NCBI RefSeq assembly: GCF_000760695.4
Contig: NZ_JHEG04000002.1
Coordinates: 248,001 to 312,000 of the forward strand
Direction: 5' to 3'
DNA: 64,000 nucleotides
From: Tolypothrix bouteillei VB521301
GTDB taxonomy: Bacteria > Cyanobacteriota > Cyanobacteriia > Cyanobacteriales > Nostocaceae
The notes below the pieces were generated by a model. That model was given only the letters and a program-made list of their open reading frames with translations. It made no database searches and was not told the origin of the DNA. Positions 45,405 to 55,109 of this stretch are shown piece by piece. Position numbers and translations under genes: made by a program. The number at the start of each line of letters is the position of its first letter. The first letter of the stretch is position 1.

Positions 45405-45890
45405 GCTCAACGCATTAATCGCATAGTTGATGTATGTATTAGCTTCACCAGCAACATCACCACTGAGACCGTGATTGTCGCGAACAAATTCCAGTGCTGC
45501 TACATACCAGCTTGGGGACAAACCAAGAGCGCTATTGAGTTCGTTTAACCCTGCAACAACGTATTCATCTAAAGGACCAGTACCGCCTACTACGCAGCAG
45601 TAGCTAATGGTGCGGAGGTAGTGATCGATATCCCTTACACACTTGCTTTTGCCTTCAGGGGTAGAAGCATATTGAGGTCCCTGCATTTGAGTGGTGTAAG
45701 GAAACTTTTGATATACATGATTAGCTGCTGCTTCTGCCCATTTCTTACCATTTTGAGAAAATGCTTTGGCTGCGTCTAAACCTGCACGAGCACGGTTGAA
45801 ACGACCAAAAACCGCTTGCATTTCGGTATTGCTTAGATAAGTACCGCGAACATCAGCAGTTGCGATCGCTTCAGTGAGTGGGGTTTTCAT
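45402..45890 (-). CDS. pecA: phycoerythrocyanin alpha subunit PecA
   Basis: 162 residues from ATG 45890 (AGGA upstream; a TTG six codons earlier is in frame). Chromophore Cys84 in [37 protein letters not shown], the site that carries phycoviolobilin. [24 protein letters not shown] distinguishes it from CpcA. Together with PecB it forms yellow-green absorbing discs at rod tips. Confidence 0.96.
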   Translation of the reverse strand: MKTPLTEAIATADVRGTYLSNTEMQAVFGRFNRARAGLDAAKAFSQNGKKWAEAAANHVYQKFPYTTQMQGPQYASTPEGKSKCVRDIDHYLRTISYCCVVGGTGPLDEYVVAGLNELNSALGLSPSWYVAALEFVRDNHGLSGDVAGEANTYINYAINALS

Positions 45891-46006
45891 GATCTTCCTA
45901 ATCTCCAAATGTTAACAGATGTAATGGCTCAGAATTGAGAAATTTTTTGAGATAATTTCTCTAATTTTTCCGGTTTTCTCAAGCAACTTTGTTTTGACAA
46001 ATGATA

Positions 46007-46525
46007 TTAAACAACAGCAGCAGCAGCGCGATCGAAATAGCTAGCAACTTCTGACATAAGTTGGCTGCAATCACCTCGGGTAATGCCATTGGTATCGTTA
46101 GCAATTTTGATAGCAGCATCTTTCATTTTTTGAATTCCAGAAGCTACAGCATCGCCAGGAGTACCTAATGCTTGGTAGGTTTCACGCAAACCATTTAAGC
46201 AGCGATCGTCCATAACGCTAGCATCACCTGCTAGTACAGAGTATGTGACATAACGCAGAATAAATCCTAAATCGCGGATGCAAGCTGCTTGATTGCGGTT
46301 GTGGAAACAAGCACCGCCAGCATTGAAAACTTCAGAGCGTTCAGCGACTAAAGCGCGATATGAATTTGCCACAATGGAGGAAGCATTACTGGTGAGACGA
46401 TTAACCACATCTAAACGCTTGTTGCTATCAGCAACTAATGCTGATAATCCATTAATTTCGTTGTCGCTTAAGTAAGAACCTTTTTTATCAGCTTGTTCAA
46501 CAACTTTAGAAAAAGCATCTAGCAT
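46007..46525 (-). CDS. pecB: phycoerythrocyanin beta subunit PecB
   Basis: 172 residues from ATG 46525 with AGGAG upstream. Cys82 in [22 protein letters not shown] and Cys153 in [41 protein letters not shown] is the PecB-specific region. First gene of the pec operon (pecBACEF). Confidence 0.96.
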   Translation of the reverse strand: MLDAFSKVVEQADKKGSYLSDNEINGLSALVADSNKRLDVVNRLTSNASSIVANSYRALVAERSEVFNAGGACFHNRNQAACIRDLGFILRYVTYSVLAGDASVMDDRCLNGLRETYQALGTPGDAVASGIQKMKDAAIKIANDTNGITRGDCSQLMSEVASYFDRAAAAVV

Positions 46526-47112
46526 TGTTCTCTTCTCCTAGATTTTATTGCAGCTTATCCAATGTTTGGAATGAGCCAAAGTTTGAGTAAAAAGCAATTA
46601 TTTCATCAAACACAAAATATAAAATATTTTTCACAAACTTACCGCACAACTACCAAAAATTATGGTTGCGTTGTGCAATTCATTTGTTTATTGAAGTCTC
46701 AATTTTTTGCTCGATTTCTTAATTGCTTTTTAGATTTTATATAGTCCTTGCATAAATTTATTATTAAAACTTGTAAATTTGTGTAAAACCTTACAGTATT
46801 TTGCAAAACTCCTGATGTATCGAGCTTTGAGTGCGATCCACATAAAGAGAAATTTACAATTCAACATATTCCTTTGCCTATCTTTATCTAATTAGATCGC
46901 TATCTAATATGGCCTCAAAAGTAATATTACCTAGAGCTACATTGAGAATGATAGTAGCTTTAATAAAAGATTTTTTCGTAAAGTTACATGAAGTTAAGTA
47001 AAGATGATTTTGTAAGATTTCTCATTTTTGTGTCTGTCGGCGGATGGCAAACCTAATATAAAATTATGTGAATTTAAATTGACAATATAAATAATTAGTA
47101 TTTTCTAGATAG
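46526..47112. other. pec promoter region and spacer
   Basis: About 590 bp with no convincing gene. By position it should hold the pecB promoter close to 46526; boxes cannot be assigned with confidence. Confidence 0.45.
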
Positions 47113-47324
47113 CCAGTCACTGTTTACTAGTGGTCTATCGCAAAAGTTTTGACTGGTGAACGTTTTTATCTCGATCCGGTGGTTCTACCTGGGAACACAG
47201 TCGGCGAGGCTCTGCCTCGCGCTCCACTGGAGGCGGAGCCTCCAGTAAGGCATTCCCAGGCGGAGCCTGGGAACGAGGTAACAGCCTATCAAAATTAATG
47301 CGATGGACCACCAGTCACTGTTTA
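47113..47324. mobile_element. MITE-like element with 14-bp direct repeats at the rluD 3' end
   Basis: CCAGTCACTGTTTA occurs at 47113-47126 and 47311-47324. Between them is a ~180-bp element with inverted ends TGGTCTATCGCA (47131) and TGCGATGGACCA (ending 47310). Internal palindromes GGCGAGGCTCTGCCTCGC, CTGGAGGCGGAGCCTCCAG and CCCAGGCGGAGCCTGGG follow one another. No coding capacity. The right direct repeat forms the last codons and stop of the pseudouridine-synthase gene. Confidence 0.7.
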
Positions 47325-48277
47325 GCGATCGCTGTTCTTCGTTGTAAAACCTCTAATAAAGTCGTAAATATCTGAGGAAGAGGTGCAGTCACTTCAATCC
47401 ATTCCCCAGATACCGGATGTTGCAACTTCAGTTTCCAAGCATGGAGCGCTTGACCGGGTAAGTTAACCCCCACAGAACGACCGGAACTATAAACGGGATC
47501 GCCAACGATGGGGTGACCTATCTGAGCGCTGTGAACCCGAATTTGATGGGTGCGTCCAGTTTCTAACTGAAAGTGCATTAAGGTGTAGTTACCCAAACGT
47601 TCTCTCACTTTCCAGTGTGTCACCGCCACTCTTCCACCTTTTTCAACAGGAACAACTGCCATTTTTTTGCGCTCCACTGGGTGGCGACCAATAGGTAAAT
47701 TGATAGTACCGCTTTCTGTTTTGGGCGCACCGTAAACAATCCCTAAATATTCTCGTCCTGCAGTTTTTGCTTTTAGTTGAGCTTGCAATGCGTGATGGGC
47801 TTGTTCTGTTTTAGCAATAACAATAGCTCCAGTTGTATCCTTGTCCAATCGATGAACAATTCCGGGTCTTTGAACTCCTCCAATTCCCGGTAAGTTGGGA
47901 CAGTGAGCCAAGATAGCGTTTACAAGAGTACCATCTTGATGACCTGGTGCCGGATGAACAACTAGACCTGCGGGTTTATTAATAATCAGTAAAGAGGTAT
48001 CCTCGTAAAGAATATCCAAGGGTATCTCTTCTGGTTTAAGTTCCAGGGGTTCTGCTTCTGGTATATTGACGGTAATGTTATCCCCTACTTTTACAGATAT
48101 CTTCTTAGATATGCAGGGTTTGCCATTCAGCTGAACGTTACCTTGCTCAATTAACTGTTGAATTCTGGAACGAGATAGATCTGGTAGTACTTGCGAGAGA
48201 TAACGATCTAAACGCGCATCCTTTGAAGCAATAGGTAGAATGCTTTCTTCTGAAACTTGTATATTGATTTCTCTCAC
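47315..48277 (-). CDS. RluD-type 23S rRNA pseudouridine synthase (RluA family)
   Basis: 320 residues from GTG 48277. An S4 RNA-binding domain (~18-80: ARLDRYLSQVLPDLSRSRIQQLIEQGNVQLNGK) precedes the RluA-family catalytic domain with GIVHRLDKDTTG, containing the catalytic Asp, plus LIINKPAGLVVHPAPGH and ETGRTHQIRVH. Length and S4 domain match RluD. Probable targets are uridines of 23S rRNA helix 69 (family knowledge). The 3' end overlaps the direct repeat of a MITE-like element. Confidence 0.92.
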   Translation of the reverse strand: MREINIQVSEESILPIASKDARLDRYLSQVLPDLSRSRIQQLIEQGNVQLNGKPCISKKISVKVGDNITVNIPEAEPLELKPEEIPLDILYEDTSLLIINKPAGLVVHPAPGHQDGTLVNAILAHCPNLPGIGGVQRPGIVHRLDKDTTGAIVIAKTEQAHHALQAQLKAKTAGREYLGIVYGAPKTESGTINLPIGRHPVERKKMAVVPVEKGGRVAVTHWKVRERLGNYTLMHFQLETGRTHQIRVHSAQIGHPIVGDPVYSSGRSVGVNLPGQALHAWKLKLQHPVSGEWIEVTAPLPQIFTTLLEVLQRRTAIAKQ

Positions 48278-49374
48278 TTGATTTTGATAGCGAACCTTTT
48301 TTAAGTGTAGCCAAAATTTCAGCTGTCATTCCTACTTAGTCGGATACAACTCCTCAGCCTGATGTTGATACCAGAAGTTGACACCACAACGAGAGAATAA
48401 TTACGAACTACAAATTGGCGCAAAGGAACTTGACTTCTGTTGTCAAAGAAATCCCCACCACACGCTTGATACAGTCAGCATTTTCCATGCTAAGTATGCT
48501 GCAAAAACTAAATAGAGTTCCTATATTAGTTTTTTAAAGATTCTGTAAAGCTTCGAGCCAATCATTTTTATTTAGAATTTTTTAATAAGATGTAGCATAT
48601 AATACTAAACAACGCTTGTAAAAATATATACATATTTTTTAAGATACCGAACTCTCACTATCTGATGCCTTATGATGGAGATGAAAGTCGAAAACGATGT
48701 CACGATCGCCGATATAAGTTTACAAAAAGTCTGCATACGTGGAGATTCATTTCCATAGATGTCTAATATGAAGTCAGTTCTATGAAGGCAAAACAGACCT
48801 GACGTTGATATGGGTTCATTTCTGTAGTCTGTTTAAGAGAATTCTTATTTTACGTATAAAATAAAACAAATAAATAATATTAGTTCAAATGAATTGTATA
48901 AATTGTTTCTCTTATGCCAATTCATTATAAGTTTTTTGCATATATTTATACATCTTGAGATGGATGACAAAATTTCTGCAAAAATAAAATTAGAAATTTT
49001 TAACCCAACTCCCCCATTGACTAAAGTAATTGCGATCGCATCTCCTTTTTGTTGAAATAAATTATACACACTGCTCGCTGGATTGCTCTTAAAACAAGAT
49101 CTTTAACCTGAAAAATAGTAACATTATCAATTTGTGATTCAGTATTTCTACTGCAAAAAAATAAGAGACGATTTTCCGATACTTGGAATATAAAGTTTTA
49201 ACAATTTCTCTCTTCATAGAGAATTAAGTATATGCACGGAAAAAAATACCTTATAGTATACATCCTTACAAGACATTTATGTTAGAAAAGCGATCGCTTT
49301 TTATAGTTTCTTGATTCACTTATATCAGTCTTTACACATCCTTTAACTTTTTTTTGAAAATTATAGTAACCTAA
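48278..49374. other. gene-free region
   Basis: About 1.1 kb, AT-rich. Only short, unsupported frames; I see no RNA gene or repeat I can name. Unusually long for this window. Confidence 0.45.
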
Positions 49375-49434
49375 ATGATAGAGAGCAAGTTACTTACTTT
49401 CTCACACTAGGTTAGAAAGTAAGCTCTTTATCAT
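49375..49434. repeat. long stem-loop in the gene-free region
   Basis: ATGATAGAGAG pairs with CTCTTTATCAT (10/11) and, inside, CTTACTTTCT pairs perfectly with AGAAAGTAAG around an 11-nt loop, with a one-sided bulge (AAGTTA). It could end a small RNA transcript or be a folded element. Confidence 0.5.
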
Positions 49435-49674
49435 CTACCAGTTAAATAAAAACTCTTATATTTCAGGTATGCATTGCACTTCTTAAATTTTGTTAAAAGT
49501 TCTAGAATTGGCATGATATGCCCCAGGGTGACTGCCCATCATAAAACAACGTTAGAGTGTGTTCCCTAATCCGCGTGGAGAATTAACTCTCTTCTTCACA
49601 AAACCGAGCGTGCTTTCTACCGCAGATTGTTGTTGTATGAGTTGACATCCAGTCACTCTTGGAGGAATTTGGTC

Positions 49675-50016
49675 GTGAATTATACTCGAGTTAGTATTCT
49701 ACATTTGCTAGAGACAGGGCTATCGAGCGGACAACTGTTACACAGTGATAGCAACCCATCTCAAAATGTACCTATCTGCTTAAGACGCATACAAAGACAA
49801 GAAGGTCTGGGTATGCGCTTACGTCAAATAAGAACCTTTTTTGAGAAAAGCTGTCTACTATATCAATATTTTGCAGTCAGCCAAAGTTTGCAAATCGGTG
49901 CCATAACGAGGCTAGCGGCTAAAGCCGTATTGCCGAAATCTACCTCAAAGAGATGCTTGGATTCTATGTGCAAGCTGTCGGTAATTCCATCCTTGCCCTT
50001 CTCAAGGAGAGTATAG
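49675..50016 (+). CDS. doubtful small protein
   Basis: 113 codons from GTG 49675, with a good GGAGGA eight bp upstream. The product (VNYTRVSILHLLETGLSSGQ...) is Arg/Ser/Leu-rich without a recognisable domain. It lies 285 bp before the PatA-like gene. The ribosome site is the only support; it may be chance. Confidence 0.25.
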   Translation: MNYTRVSILHLLETGLSSGQLLHSDSNPSQNVPICLRRIQRQEGLGMRLRQIRTFFEKSCLLYQYFAVSQSLQIGAITRLAAKAVLPKSTSKRCLDSMCKLSVIPSLPFSRRV

Positions 50017-50300
50017 CCGAAAAAACAATAAATTTACAGGGTTACAAATTAATTGAGTAGGAATCAGACATCTCCAAACAACACTCCCTAACAAGGAGTA
50101 CCGCCAGTTTTGTGAACTCGCTGTAATTTAGCATTTCTCCTAACTACAACTTCGATTTTAGAAGAACAAGCTTAGTGAGGATAGCGCATAGCAAGTTTAT
50201 GTCAACATTAGGGCAATTTGCTATCTAGATGTTGCAATTATCCTGGCTAGATATTGTCCAACCCAAAATTGGTTGCAAATCCTAATTTCAACTTAGAGCC

Positions 50301-51413
50301 ATGAATATGACTACACTTCCCATTGGTAGATACAGGTTTTTCCAGAAAATCCAGCCGCTATTTCTACTAGGTAAAATGGCGAGTAACCCCAATACTGGCT
50401 GTTGGCAAGTTTATAGTCCATCGGCTTCCTGGCTAATTTATATGGAGAAAGGCAAACTCGTCTATCTGTCCTATAGCGAGCAAATGTTTGATATTCTTCA
50501 TAGAAATTTGCAACAGCTAAGCGAGCAAGTCCCCAATCTTAAGAGTGCGATCGAGCAACACTTCCAATCATTATTGGAACTCCATAACGATCGATCTATA
50601 GAAAGCCAAGAATATAGAATTATTTGCTGGTTGGTTAATCAAAATTACATAACTTCTGCGGAAGCAGGAATGTTGATAGAGCAATTAGCACTAGATGTAT
50701 TAGAACCATTACTGAGTATTGAAGACGGAAGCTACGAATTTCTACCAGAAAGTTGCTTGGAGGATTTACCAAAGTTCTGTCATTTAGATTTACGCGTGAT
50801 TTTTGAACAATGTCAAGATAGACAACGTCAGAGAAATGCTAAACCTGCAAGTGCTCAACAACAATGTATAGAATTTATTAAAGCCAAGGCACGAAAATAC
50901 CAAGCTAAAATTGAGCAAAAGTTTGTCAAACAGGAAAGCCAAGAACTTATCAATGACGACCGTCAGTTTTTGATGCCTAGCATTAGCGATCCTCAAACAG
51001 AAACTAATAATACACAACAAGAAACTGTTCCACTATCTACAGAACAAAGACTTTATAAAGTTGTTTGTATTGATGATAGCCCGGTAGTTGTCAATGCTGT
51101 GAAAAACTTTTTAGATCAACAATTATTTACTGTTACGGGAATTAGCGATCCTCTAAAAGCTTTAATGCAGATTATCCGTATTAAACCGGACATCATTTTA
51201 CTAGATATTGAAATGCCCAACTTAGATGGCTATGAAATCTGTTCTTTATTAAGAAAACATTCATATTTTCAAAATACACCTGTAATTATGATTACGGGAC
51301 GAACGGGATTTATCGATAAAGCCAAGGCAAAAATGGTTAAGTCCACCGGATATCTGACAAAACCTTTTTCACAAGTAGATTTACTAAAACTCATCTTTCA
51401 AAATATTAAGTGA
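50301..51413 (+). CDS. PatA-type response regulator (PATAN domain plus C-terminal receiver)
   Basis: 370 residues. The N-terminal ~190 residues (FFQKIQPLFLLGKMASNPNTGCWQVYSPSASWLIYMEKGKLVYLSYSEQ...EDGSYEFLPE) form the PATAN/DUF4388-type domain of PatA. A linker follows, then a receiver (~250-370): VVCIDDSPVVVNAV, IILLDIEMPNLDGYEIC, VIMITGRTG, LTKPFSQVDL, with an intact phospho-Asp. Anabaena PatA has the same layout and affects heterocyst position; several paralogues serve motility, so I leave the symbol empty. Confidence 0.9.
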   Translation: MNMTTLPIGRYRFFQKIQPLFLLGKMASNPNTGCWQVYSPSASWLIYMEKGKLVYLSYSEQMFDILHRNLQQLSEQVPNLKSAIEQHFQSLLELHNDRSIESQEYRIICWLVNQNYITSAEAGMLIEQLALDVLEPLLSIEDGSYEFLPESCLEDLPKFCHLDLRVIFEQCQDRQRQRNAKPASAQQQCIEFIKAKARKYQAKIEQKFVKQESQELINDDRQFLMPSISDPQTETNNTQQETVPLSTEQRLYKVVCIDDSPVVVNAVKNFLDQQLFTVTGISDPLKALMQIIRIKPDIILLDIEMPNLDGYEICSLLRKHSYFQNTPVIMITGRTGFIDKAKAKMVKSTGYLTKPFSQVDLLKLIFQNIK

Positions 51414-51794
51414 GATTTGAAAATTAGCCAGGTGTGCGCTAGCCCTTACTGGGGTTACATCTTTGTTGTGATACTCCCTTTCCGCCTAAAGATTACCTAT
51501 TTAAATGAACCGCACTCGACACAAAGAGCAAGGGAGTAAGAGGAAAAGCAGATCGGTAGTCTTATAGCACCGAAGGGAGGAGTACAAGTCCCCGACTTCT
51601 TTAGGGAATCGGGGATCGCAGTTATGCTGGTCTTTTTGTACAAACGTAACCTTATATTACATTTATGTAACAAAAGCTGTATCTTCAAAAATTCCTCAAA
51701 AATTCTGAATACATTTAACACAGACTAAATTCAGTTCAATAACGTAGACAGAACTATAAATTCAGTACATTTATCATAATGGGGTTTAAAAATT
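51414..51794. other. spacer with CCCCGA/TCGGGG dispersed hairpin
   Basis: At ~51589-51617 CCCCGACTTCTTTAGGGAATCGGGG forms a short stem. No gene that I can support in this 380 bp. Confidence 0.4.
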
Positions 51795-51980
51795 ATGACT
51801 ACTTGTCCCTGCTGCTCTAACCAACTACTACGCCATATCCGTAAAAATCAAATTTCTTGGTTTTGTCGCAGTTGTTGGCAAGAGATGCCTGAACTTAGTT
51901 CCAGAAACCTAGATTCACTCTCTATGGCTAGGTCTACTCAATTCGCTATAAAACAATTAGTGGTTTCCCATTCATTATAA
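51795..51980 (+). CDS. small zinc-ribbon protein
   Basis: 61 residues: MTTCPCCSNQLLRHIRKNQISWFCRSCWQEMPEL... CPCC...FCRSC is a C4 zinc ribbon. This short protein type is common in filamentous cyanobacteria. Function unknown; possibly a regulator or a subunit of another protein. Confidence 0.72.
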   Translation: MTTCPCCSNQLLRHIRKNQISWFCRSCWQEMPELSSRNLDSLSMARSTQFAIKQLVVSHSL

Positions 51981-52310
51981 CTATTTTTTGTTGGTAATTT
52001 TTTTTAATATTCATTTATAAAATAGGGACACAATCTTATGATGTCCCTATTTTGGCAAGGAAGAATACCTCCAGTTCGGGCTTGAGTGCAAAGTAGAGAA
52101 AGGCGAAAAGCTAAGTAAGCTTTGGTTTCGGTTCCTAAAAGAACCCGTGATACTTTTGCTGTAAATTAGGGAAACCTAAAAAAGGTAATTTCAAGAGCTA
52201 TGCAAAAATATGTCTTGAAATGTGGAACTCTTAGAGCAAAGTTTCGAGCAAATAAAACCTCGTGCTGAGGAATTTGTGCTATTTCAACAGAAATAAGCTA
52301 TATATGAATA

Positions 52311-52724
52311 ATGCTGCAAATTTCTACCAAAGTTATCATTCCCGACAGCGAGATCGAAATTAGTGCGATTCGCTCACAAGGCGCAGGAGGTCAAAACGTA
52401 AATAAAGTTTCCACTGCTATCCATTTGCGTTTCGATATTCAAGCTTCCTCATTACCTGATTTTTACAAAGAGCAACTTTTAAAGCTTAAAGATCGACGCA
52501 TAACACAAGAGGGAATTGTTGTTATTAAGTCTCAAGAACACAGAAGCCAAGAGCAAAACCGGGAGGAAGCGTTGAGACGACTGCAAGAACTCATCAAAAG
52601 TGCAGTCGCAGTCAAAATAAAACGCAAACCTACCAAGCCAACTCGTAATTCTCAAAAAAAGCGTCTCGATCGCAAAAGTAAGCGTGGAGAACTGAAGTCC
52701 ATGAGAAGGAATATCACCGAATGA
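52311..52724 (+). CDS. arfB: ArfB/YaeJ-like peptidyl-tRNA hydrolase (rescue release factor)
   Basis: 137 residues. The catalytic loop is RSQGAGGQNVNKVSTAIHLRFDI (GGQ motif), and the C-terminal tail is strongly basic (KIKRKPTKPTRNSQKKRLDRKSKRGELKSMRR), as needed to enter the empty mRNA channel of stalled ribosomes. Length matches ArfB, and there is no codon-recognition domain. Monocistronic. Confidence 0.93.
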   Translation: MLQISTKVIIPDSEIEISAIRSQGAGGQNVNKVSTAIHLRFDIQASSLPDFYKEQLLKLKDRRITQEGIVVIKSQEHRSQEQNREEALRRLQELIKSAVAVKIKRKPTKPTRNSQKKRLDRKSKRGELKSMRRNITE

Positions 52725-52859
52725 TTAGCGCGATACGGCGTCAGCTATTAAGCGTCGCTTATTGCGTTGCTCGCATCTTGCACAAAAGTATTAGTACTGA
52801 ATTTTTAAGTTCTTAATAAACATGTATTTTTGTCAATAATACGAAAAATATGAATTTCT

Positions 52860-52900
52860 AGCCTGCGTAGGCAGGCTTTGTTTGTATAGCCTCACCTAAC
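52860..52900. repeat. dispersed repeat (AGCCTGCGTAGGCAGGCT, TTGTTTGTATAGCC)
   Basis: Hairpin AGCCTGC-GTA-GGCAGGCT followed by TTGTTTGTATAGCCTC, the same core as at 23360-23411 (inverted) and ~35296. Confidence 0.6.
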
Positions 52901-52947
52901 GAATGTGTAGGTGCAAGATATCTAGTTGGAAACAATAACGCTCCATC

Positions 52948-54162
52948 TTAGTTGTTATTTTGTGTCAAGCCTTTTAAGATAGACGCTGTTTCTTCTGGTT
53001 TTCCAGCCAGAGGAAAAACTAAAATACCTTTGATTGCGGGGTTATCTACTAATTCTTTTAAGCGATGGAATTGTCGCTCGCTAATAGCAATACCAGCATA
53101 ACTTTTAGCGTAATTTAATTCTTCTTTGAAATTTGCATCATTATCATTATAAGCTTGAATAAAGACCCGATCGACATTCCATTTTTGCCAATCTGCTGCA
53201 AAATATCGTTTAGCCCAGTAAGGATTGTGATGACAGATATCAAAACTCACTGAAGAGTTGGCTTGTTTCATTGCGGTTATCATTTGCTGCAAAAAAATAG
53301 TTAAATGAGCAGTGCGATCGATTTTGCCGGGTAATTCAGCATGATAACCTAAATAATCGTCCCATTGGACTGCATCGATTTCGGGGTACTTCTGAACGAA
53401 CTCTACTAAGATATTTTTAAAGAAATTTGCTACCTCAGGAATCTGCACGTCAAGAACGTAATGATCGATTCCCACATAGGTCTTATCTACACCAGGAACA
53501 ATCCACTTGCGAGAAATTGCTAAATCGTAAATTGGACTATTTTTATCTATTTTAATACCTTTCTCGAAATAAGCATGAACTTGCATCCCTTGTTTGTGTG
53601 CCTCATCAATCAACCAATCTAGCCATTTGTCTTGAAACTGATTTGGACAACTTTTATATCCTAGAGTTTGCTGCATAACGTCACTATTGTACATCGTACA
53701 TCCATTACCCCAAACACCATGAATAATAGTATTAATTCCTTGAGAGCGATAGTATCGAACTCTTTCACGAATTGTTTCTTCGCTGGCGTTATTAGTAATT
53801 TGGTAGCGACTTAAATAAATCCCTCTAATTACTTTTTTTTCCCAAGGAGTTTTAGGTAATGGTGTTGTTTGAGGAGGTTTTTTTTCCAGTGAAGCTTGCT
53901 TATCATTGGAAGTTGTATTGGAAGTGCTTGAGAAAGAGGGAGTGGGAGTTAAAGTCGCAGTTGGAGTGGGAGTTAAAGTCGCAGTTGGAGTGGAATTAAA
54001 AAAAGGAATAGTTATTGGTAGATTCTCAGGGAAAAGGCGGCTGATGTCTAGATGTCCTGGCTGGCTGAACCACCAATAACCACCTCCCAAGACAGCAATG
54101 ATTATGGAAATTGGAATATTTGCACATCCGCATCCACTAGGCTCTTTCTTTTGACGCGACAT
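52948..54162 (-). CDS. membrane-anchored GHL10/DUF4015-like TIM-barrel glycosyl hydrolase
   Basis: 404 residues. A Cys-rich N-terminus (SGCGCANIPISIIIAVLGGGYWWF) acts as membrane anchor or lipobox-like region. A linker with two PTATLTPT units leads to a TIM barrel (~110-400): IRGIYLSRYQITNNASEETIRERVRYYRSQGINTIIHGVWGNG, WLDWLIDEAHKQGMQVHAYF, IDAVQWDDYLGYH, VSFDICHHNP. Asp/Glu at barrel ends (for example the DD of WDDY) could be catalytic. The substrate is not known; the family includes enzymes for exported polysaccharides. Confidence 0.82.
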   Translation of the reverse strand: MSRQKKEPSGCGCANIPISIIIAVLGGGYWWFSQPGHLDISRLFPENLPITIPFFNSTPTATLTPTPTATLTPTPSFSSTSNTTSNDKQASLEKKPPQTTPLPKTPWEKKVIRGIYLSRYQITNNASEETIRERVRYYRSQGINTIIHGVWGNGCTMYNSDVMQQTLGYKSCPNQFQDKWLDWLIDEAHKQGMQVHAYFEKGIKIDKNSPIYDLAISRKWIVPGVDKTYVGIDHYVLDVQIPEVANFFKNILVEFVQKYPEIDAVQWDDYLGYHAELPGKIDRTAHLTIFLQQMITAMKQANSSVSFDICHHNPYWAKRYFAADWQKWNVDRVFIQAYNDNDANFKEELNYAKSYAGIAISERQFHRLKELVDNPAIKGILVFPLAGKPEETASILKGLTQNNN

Positions 54163-54457
54163 AGGAACATAATCTCGACTGATATATAAATAGCTACAAT
54201 TCTAAACCGAATATTTCCCAATAGGTGTCAATACGATTCAGCTTGTATGGAGACACCAGCCAAACCCAGAGTTTCGCGATCGCTACCTACTGTTGTTCCA
54301 CAACCTGTTAAAATCAGTAGTTTAATTGAACTACTGATATAGAGCCTCTGGGGGAGTAATGAACGCGAGTGCTGCGGATTAGTTGATACATCTCGCCCAT
54401 AACAATTCTCTTATCAAAACGATCTTGACAAAGAAGTTTCCCGTTGAGTAATGTTGA

Positions 54458-54477
54458 TATAACGGGTGTTCGATATA
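54458..54477. promoter_or_regulatory. 20-bp operator candidate in front of tetR (copy 1)
   Basis: TATAACGGGTGTTCGATATA ends 8 bp before the TetR start. Its ends TATAACG/CGATATA are near-inverted. The same 20 bp with one change occurs at 56299-56318. Confidence 0.65.
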
Positions 54478-54485
54478 AAAAATAT

Positions 54486-55067
54486 ATGCCAAAAATAGTA
54501 GACCATGAGTTATATCGTAAAGAACTACTCAATCAATGCTTTGACTTATTTGCCGAAAAAGGATACAGCGCTATTACCACACGCCAGATAGCCGAAAGCT
54601 TAGGAGTGTCTACCGGGACCCTTTATCATTACTTTCCCAATAAAAAAGCCTTATTTGAGCAGTTAGTGGAAGAAATATGCGAGCGAGATATATCGCTGGC
54701 AATGACTGAGTTGGAAGGGGTACAAACTCCAAAAGAGCGAATAGGAGTGTTGGGACGCTTCCTAATTAAAAAGCAAGATTACTACGTTAAATGGATTTAT
54801 CTCCTAGTTGATTTTTGTCAACATCCAGATTTTAAGGATATGCACGGTCATAATATATATCAACGTGCAAATAAGAAATATGAGCAGGCATTTTATGAGT
54901 TGTTAGGTGTTGAAGATCGCACGTTAGTTTGGTTTGTTATGTGCCTTATTGATGGCTTATTTCTAGAATTGCTTATGAATAATAACACTATTTCCATAGC
55001 AGAACAGTTTGATTTATTGGGCAAAATGGTAACTGCTTATTTGGAAAAGTATGCAGTTAGTAATTAG
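54486..55067 (+). CDS. TetR family transcriptional regulator
   Basis: 193 residues from ATG 54486 (earlier in-frame ATG at 54444 would overlap the operator). Helix-turn-helix: LLNQCFDLFAEKGYSAITTRQIAESLGVSTGTLYHYFPNKKALFEQL. The C-terminal domain senses an unknown ligand. It precedes devBCA on the same strand. The two 20-bp sites suggest autorepression and control of the transporter. Confidence 0.92.
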   Translation: MPKIVDHELYRKELLNQCFDLFAEKGYSAITTRQIAESLGVSTGTLYHYFPNKKALFEQLVEEICERDISLAMTELEGVQTPKERIGVLGRFLIKKQDYYVKWIYLLVDFCQHPDFKDMHGHNIYQRANKKYEQAFYELLGVEDRTLVWFVMCLIDGLFLELLMNNNTISIAEQFDLLGKMVTAYLEKYAVSN

Positions 55068-55109
55068 TGGTTGGTTGTGAGTGGATAGATAACAAATGAG
55101 GTAGGAAAA

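Noticed and set aside
46562..46744. 60-codon plus-strand frame upstream of pecB
   Set aside because: Lies in the divergent promoter region of pec, with no ribosome site or family.
48845..49069. 74-codon minus-strand frame in the gene-free region
   Set aside because: Low-complexity, AT-driven sequence without start signal or domain.
51497..51721. 74-codon minus-strand frame after the PatA-like gene
   Set aside because: Overlaps a CCCCGA/TCGGGG dispersed hairpin and has no supporting signal.
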